A model generated the notes under the pieces. That model was not told where the DNA came from, ran no database searches, and was given only the letters and a program-made list of their open reading frames with translations. The translations under genes and the position numbers were made by a program. Below, in pieces: positions 20,381 through 20,809 of a DNA stretch of 20,809 bases (positions within the stretch are counted from its first letter, which is position 1; every line of letters starts with the position of its first letter). Source of the stretch: JBBQNR01 sp038330145 (GTDB lineage: Bacteria; Actinomycetota; Thermoleophilia; Solirubrobacterales; JBBDJG01); the NCBI GenBank assembly GCA_038330145.1, contig JBBQNR010000050.1, positions 1 to 20,809 on the forward strand, in the 5' to 3' direction.

Positions 20381-20809
20381 CAGACCAGCTCGTGTGCCGT
20401 CACCGGCACCACCTCGGAGAAGCTGTCGAGCGCCGGCTCGACGTCGTATGTGGTGACCTCGTCCCGAATCGCGTCGAGCGTCTTCAGCCCTTCGCCGGTG
20501 ATGTAGAGGACCACCCGCTCGTCGGGCGAGATGTCGCCTCGCTCGGCCAGCTTGCGCAGCACCGCGGTGGTCACCCCGCCGGCCGTCTCGGTGAAGATGC
20601 CGGTGGTCTCCGCGAGCAGCTTGATGCCCTCGACGATCTCCGTGTCGGTCACGCAGTCGATCGCCCCACCGGTCTGGCGGGCGACGTCGATCGCGAACAC
20701 GCCATCGGCCGGGTTTCCGATCGCGAGCGACTTGGCGATCGTGTTCGGGCGCACCGGGCGCACGATGTCATGGCCGGCGGCGAACGCCTGCGCCACCGGG
20801 CTGCACCCC
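20380..20809 (-). CDS. thrC: Threonine synthase-like PLP enzyme, C-terminal part only (cut by window edge)
   Basis: The frame is open to the right edge and ends at the TGA at 20382-20380. The visible 142 residues match the C-terminal part of fold-type II PLP enzymes of the threonine synthase type: 'CSPVAQAFAAGHD' then 'VRPNTIAKSLAIGNPADGVFAIDVARQTGG', 'IFTETAGGVTTAVLRKLAERG' and 'VLYITGEGLKTLDAI'. The start and the PLP lysine lie outside the window. Threonine synthase converts O-phosphohomoserine to threonine. The coupled sulfur carrier raises the possibility of a related sulfur-incorporating enzyme, but the sequence seen is ordinary ThrC. Confidence 0.85.
   Translation of the reverse strand, partial: GCSPVAQAFAAGHDIVRPVRPNTIAKSLAIGNPADGVFAIDVARQTGGAIDCVTDTEIVEGIKLLAETTGIFTETAGGVTTAVLRKLAERGDISPDERVVLYITGEGLKTLDAIRDEVTTYDVEPALDSFSEVVPVTAHELV

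Overview
The window is high-G+C DNA with mostly G or C at third codon positions, many GTG/TTG starts and several TANNNT boxes placed directly before start codons. Secreted PD40 beta-propeller proteins, an IdeR/DtxR-type iron box, a Ku/LigD end-joining locus and a CysO-like sulfur carrier all point to an actinobacterium. The protein style most resembles class Thermoleophilia (Solirubrobacterales and relatives); that placement is an inference. No mobile element, CRISPR array or phage gene was seen.

Layout. 1-1323 (-): the 5' part of a secreted PD40/TolB-like propeller gene that runs off the left edge. 1411-1483 (+): tRNA-Arg(CCG). 1508-3209: four small SnoaL/NTF2-like genes; the third has a one-base frameshift after its start and the fourth is convergent. 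3257-5524 (-): a lone molybdopterin oxidoreductase. 5624-7504 (+): a seven-repeat propeller with a His/Met-rich, probably metal-binding, linker. 7592-9963 (-): a two-gene unit of a secreted PHM/DBM-like copper protein and a small secreted protein. 10059-10739 (+): a single-pass membrane protein of unknown function. 10836-14558 (+): an FbpABC-type iron(III) ABC transporter behind a tandem iron box. 14654-18912 (-): a HAD phosphatase and a split NHEJ set (LigD polymerase, Ku, LigD phosphoesterase-ligase). 19069-20070 (+): a CorA transporter. 20105-20809 (-): a CysO/HcyS-like sulfur carrier and the end of a threonine-synthase-like gene cut by the right edge.

How the genes work together. Ku, the polymerase and the ligase form a complete minimal end-joining set. 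The iron operon is probably repressed by an IdeR/DtxR regulator when iron is plentiful. The secreted proteins at 1-1323 and 5624-9963 are linked by two different shared C-terminal domains: one joins the left-edge propeller to the copper protein, the other joins the His/Met-rich propeller to the small protein encoded behind the copper protein. They may form one extracytoplasmic copper-related set. The sulfur carrier ends in Gly-Gly-Ala next to a PLP enzyme of homoserine metabolism, which recalls protein-thiocarboxylate sulfur transfer.

The observations I rate highest are the two shared-domain links around the PHM-like copper protein, the Gly-Gly-Ala carrier beside the threonine-synthase-like gene, the frameshifted NTF2-like gene, the tandem iron box, and the 31-nt repeats that re-supply TGA stops between convergent genes.
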